DNA of 5,896 bases from Alphaproteobacteria bacterium (GTDB taxonomy: Bacteria; Pseudomonadota; Alphaproteobacteria; SP197), in the NCBI GenBank assembly GCA_022822575.1, contig JAJEBJ010000315.1, forward strand, positions 1 through 5,896. Reading direction: 5' to 3'. This document shows, in pieces, positions 5,536 to 5,896 of the stretch. Each line of letters opens with the position of its first letter. Position 1 is the stretch's first letter. The notes under the pieces were generated by a model. That model worked only from the letters and a program-made list of their open reading frames with translations, ran no database searches and had not been told where the DNA came from. The translations under genes were made by a program, and so were the position numbers.

Positions 5536-5896
5536 ATGATCCAGACCTACCTGCGCGACCAGATCGACTGGGAGCAGCCCTTCACCAGCGAGGAATACGC
5601 CCGTCGCCGGCAGCGCACGAGACAGGCCATGACCGAGGCCGGTCTCGAGGCTCTCTTCGTCACCAACCCCGCCGATCTCACGTGGCTCACCGGCTACGAC
5701 ATGATCTGGTATCACCTCGAGAACCTCACCGGGCTCCTGGTGCGCGCCGGAAGCGACGACACTCTCTTCTTTGACGGTCGTGGCCACACGACGATCATTT
5801 CCACCACGCCGGAAATCCGTGACGTGTGCTGGCTCAACCACGAATCCGTGGAGAGCGAGTGCCGCCAGATCGCCGGAGCCCTTGCCGATTTCGGCC
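5536..5896 (+). CDS. M24-family (Xaa-Pro aminopeptidase/creatinase-like) hydrolase, N-terminal part cut by window edge
   Basis: The frame is open from the ATG at 5536 to the right edge, giving 120 codons of the N-terminus. GGAAG 6 nt upstream serves as ribosome binding site, and the gap from the dioxygenase is 34 nt. The sequence fits the Creatinase_N domain of M24B enzymes: PFTSEEYARRRQRTRQAM (15-32), GLEALFVTNPADLTWLTGYD (36-55), then a hydrophobic strand with GLLV and FFDGRGH. The opening resembles that of amidohydrolase-type members such as creatinase and ectoine hydrolase (DoeA) more than housekeeping proline peptidases, but this is an impression from short motifs. The pita-bread catalytic domain with its metal ligands is outside the window, so catalytic competence and substrate cannot be judged. 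Likely cytoplasmic and in one operon with the PhyH gene. Confidence 0.85.
   Translation, partial: MIQTYLRDQIDWEQPFTSEEYARRRQRTRQAMTEAGLEALFVTNPADLTWLTGYDMIWYHLENLTGLLVRAGSDDTLFFDGRGHTTIISTTPEIRDVCWLNHESVESECRQIAGALADFG

Noticed and set aside
4650..5537. 295-codon minus-strand frame opposite the dioxygenase
   Set aside because: It is a shadow of the PhyH gene, which carries all active-site residues on the plus strand.
5536..5896. DMSP lyase DddP identity for the M24 protein
   Set aside because: DddP is an M24-fold enzyme, but its N-terminus as I remember it differs clearly from the FTSEEYARRR / LTWLTGYD pattern here, and the metal-site half is missing from the window.

Overview
The window looks like a GC-rich alphaproteobacterial chromosome. 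The evidence is strong G/C preference at third codon positions, an IF2 N-terminus with the alphaproteobacterial LSLGG / QSFSHGR signature, and a YlxR protein that combines a DUF448 domain with an L7Ae-like tail. I cannot place the genus.

Left part (1 to about 3564, all minus strand): this is the conserved transcription/translation operon rimP-nusA-ylxR-infB, read right to left. Spacing is very tight. There are 4 nt between rimP and nusA, a 20-nt overlap between nusA and ylxR, and 3 nt between ylxR and infB. infB runs off the left edge, and only its non-conserved N-terminal region and the first residues of the conserved part are present. The products act in 30S maturation (RimP), transcription elongation/antitermination (NusA), RNA binding (YlxR) and translation initiation (IF2).

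Middle (3565-3785): a 221-nt divergent intergenic region. It holds a 19-bp imperfect dyad and a possible -10 element in front of rimP, and a consensus TTGACA -35 element facing right just before the next gene. It also contains a 43-codon minus-strand ORF resembling a small lipoprotein, which is weakly supported.

Right part (3786 to 5896, all plus strand): an accessory, probably catabolic gene set in one orientation. It comprises a small divergent cold-shock-domain protein, an XRE-type HTH/cupin regulator, a PhyH-family Fe(II)/2-oxoglutarate dioxygenase with an apparently intact active site, and the N-terminal creatinase-like domain of an M24-family hydrolase cut by the right edge. Gaps are 11, 16 and 34 nt, so co-transcription is likely. 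The regulator presumably senses a small molecule through its cupin domain and controls oxidation (PhyH) and hydrolysis (M24) of an unidentified substrate. This gene set is the least described part of the window; the left part is housekeeping.
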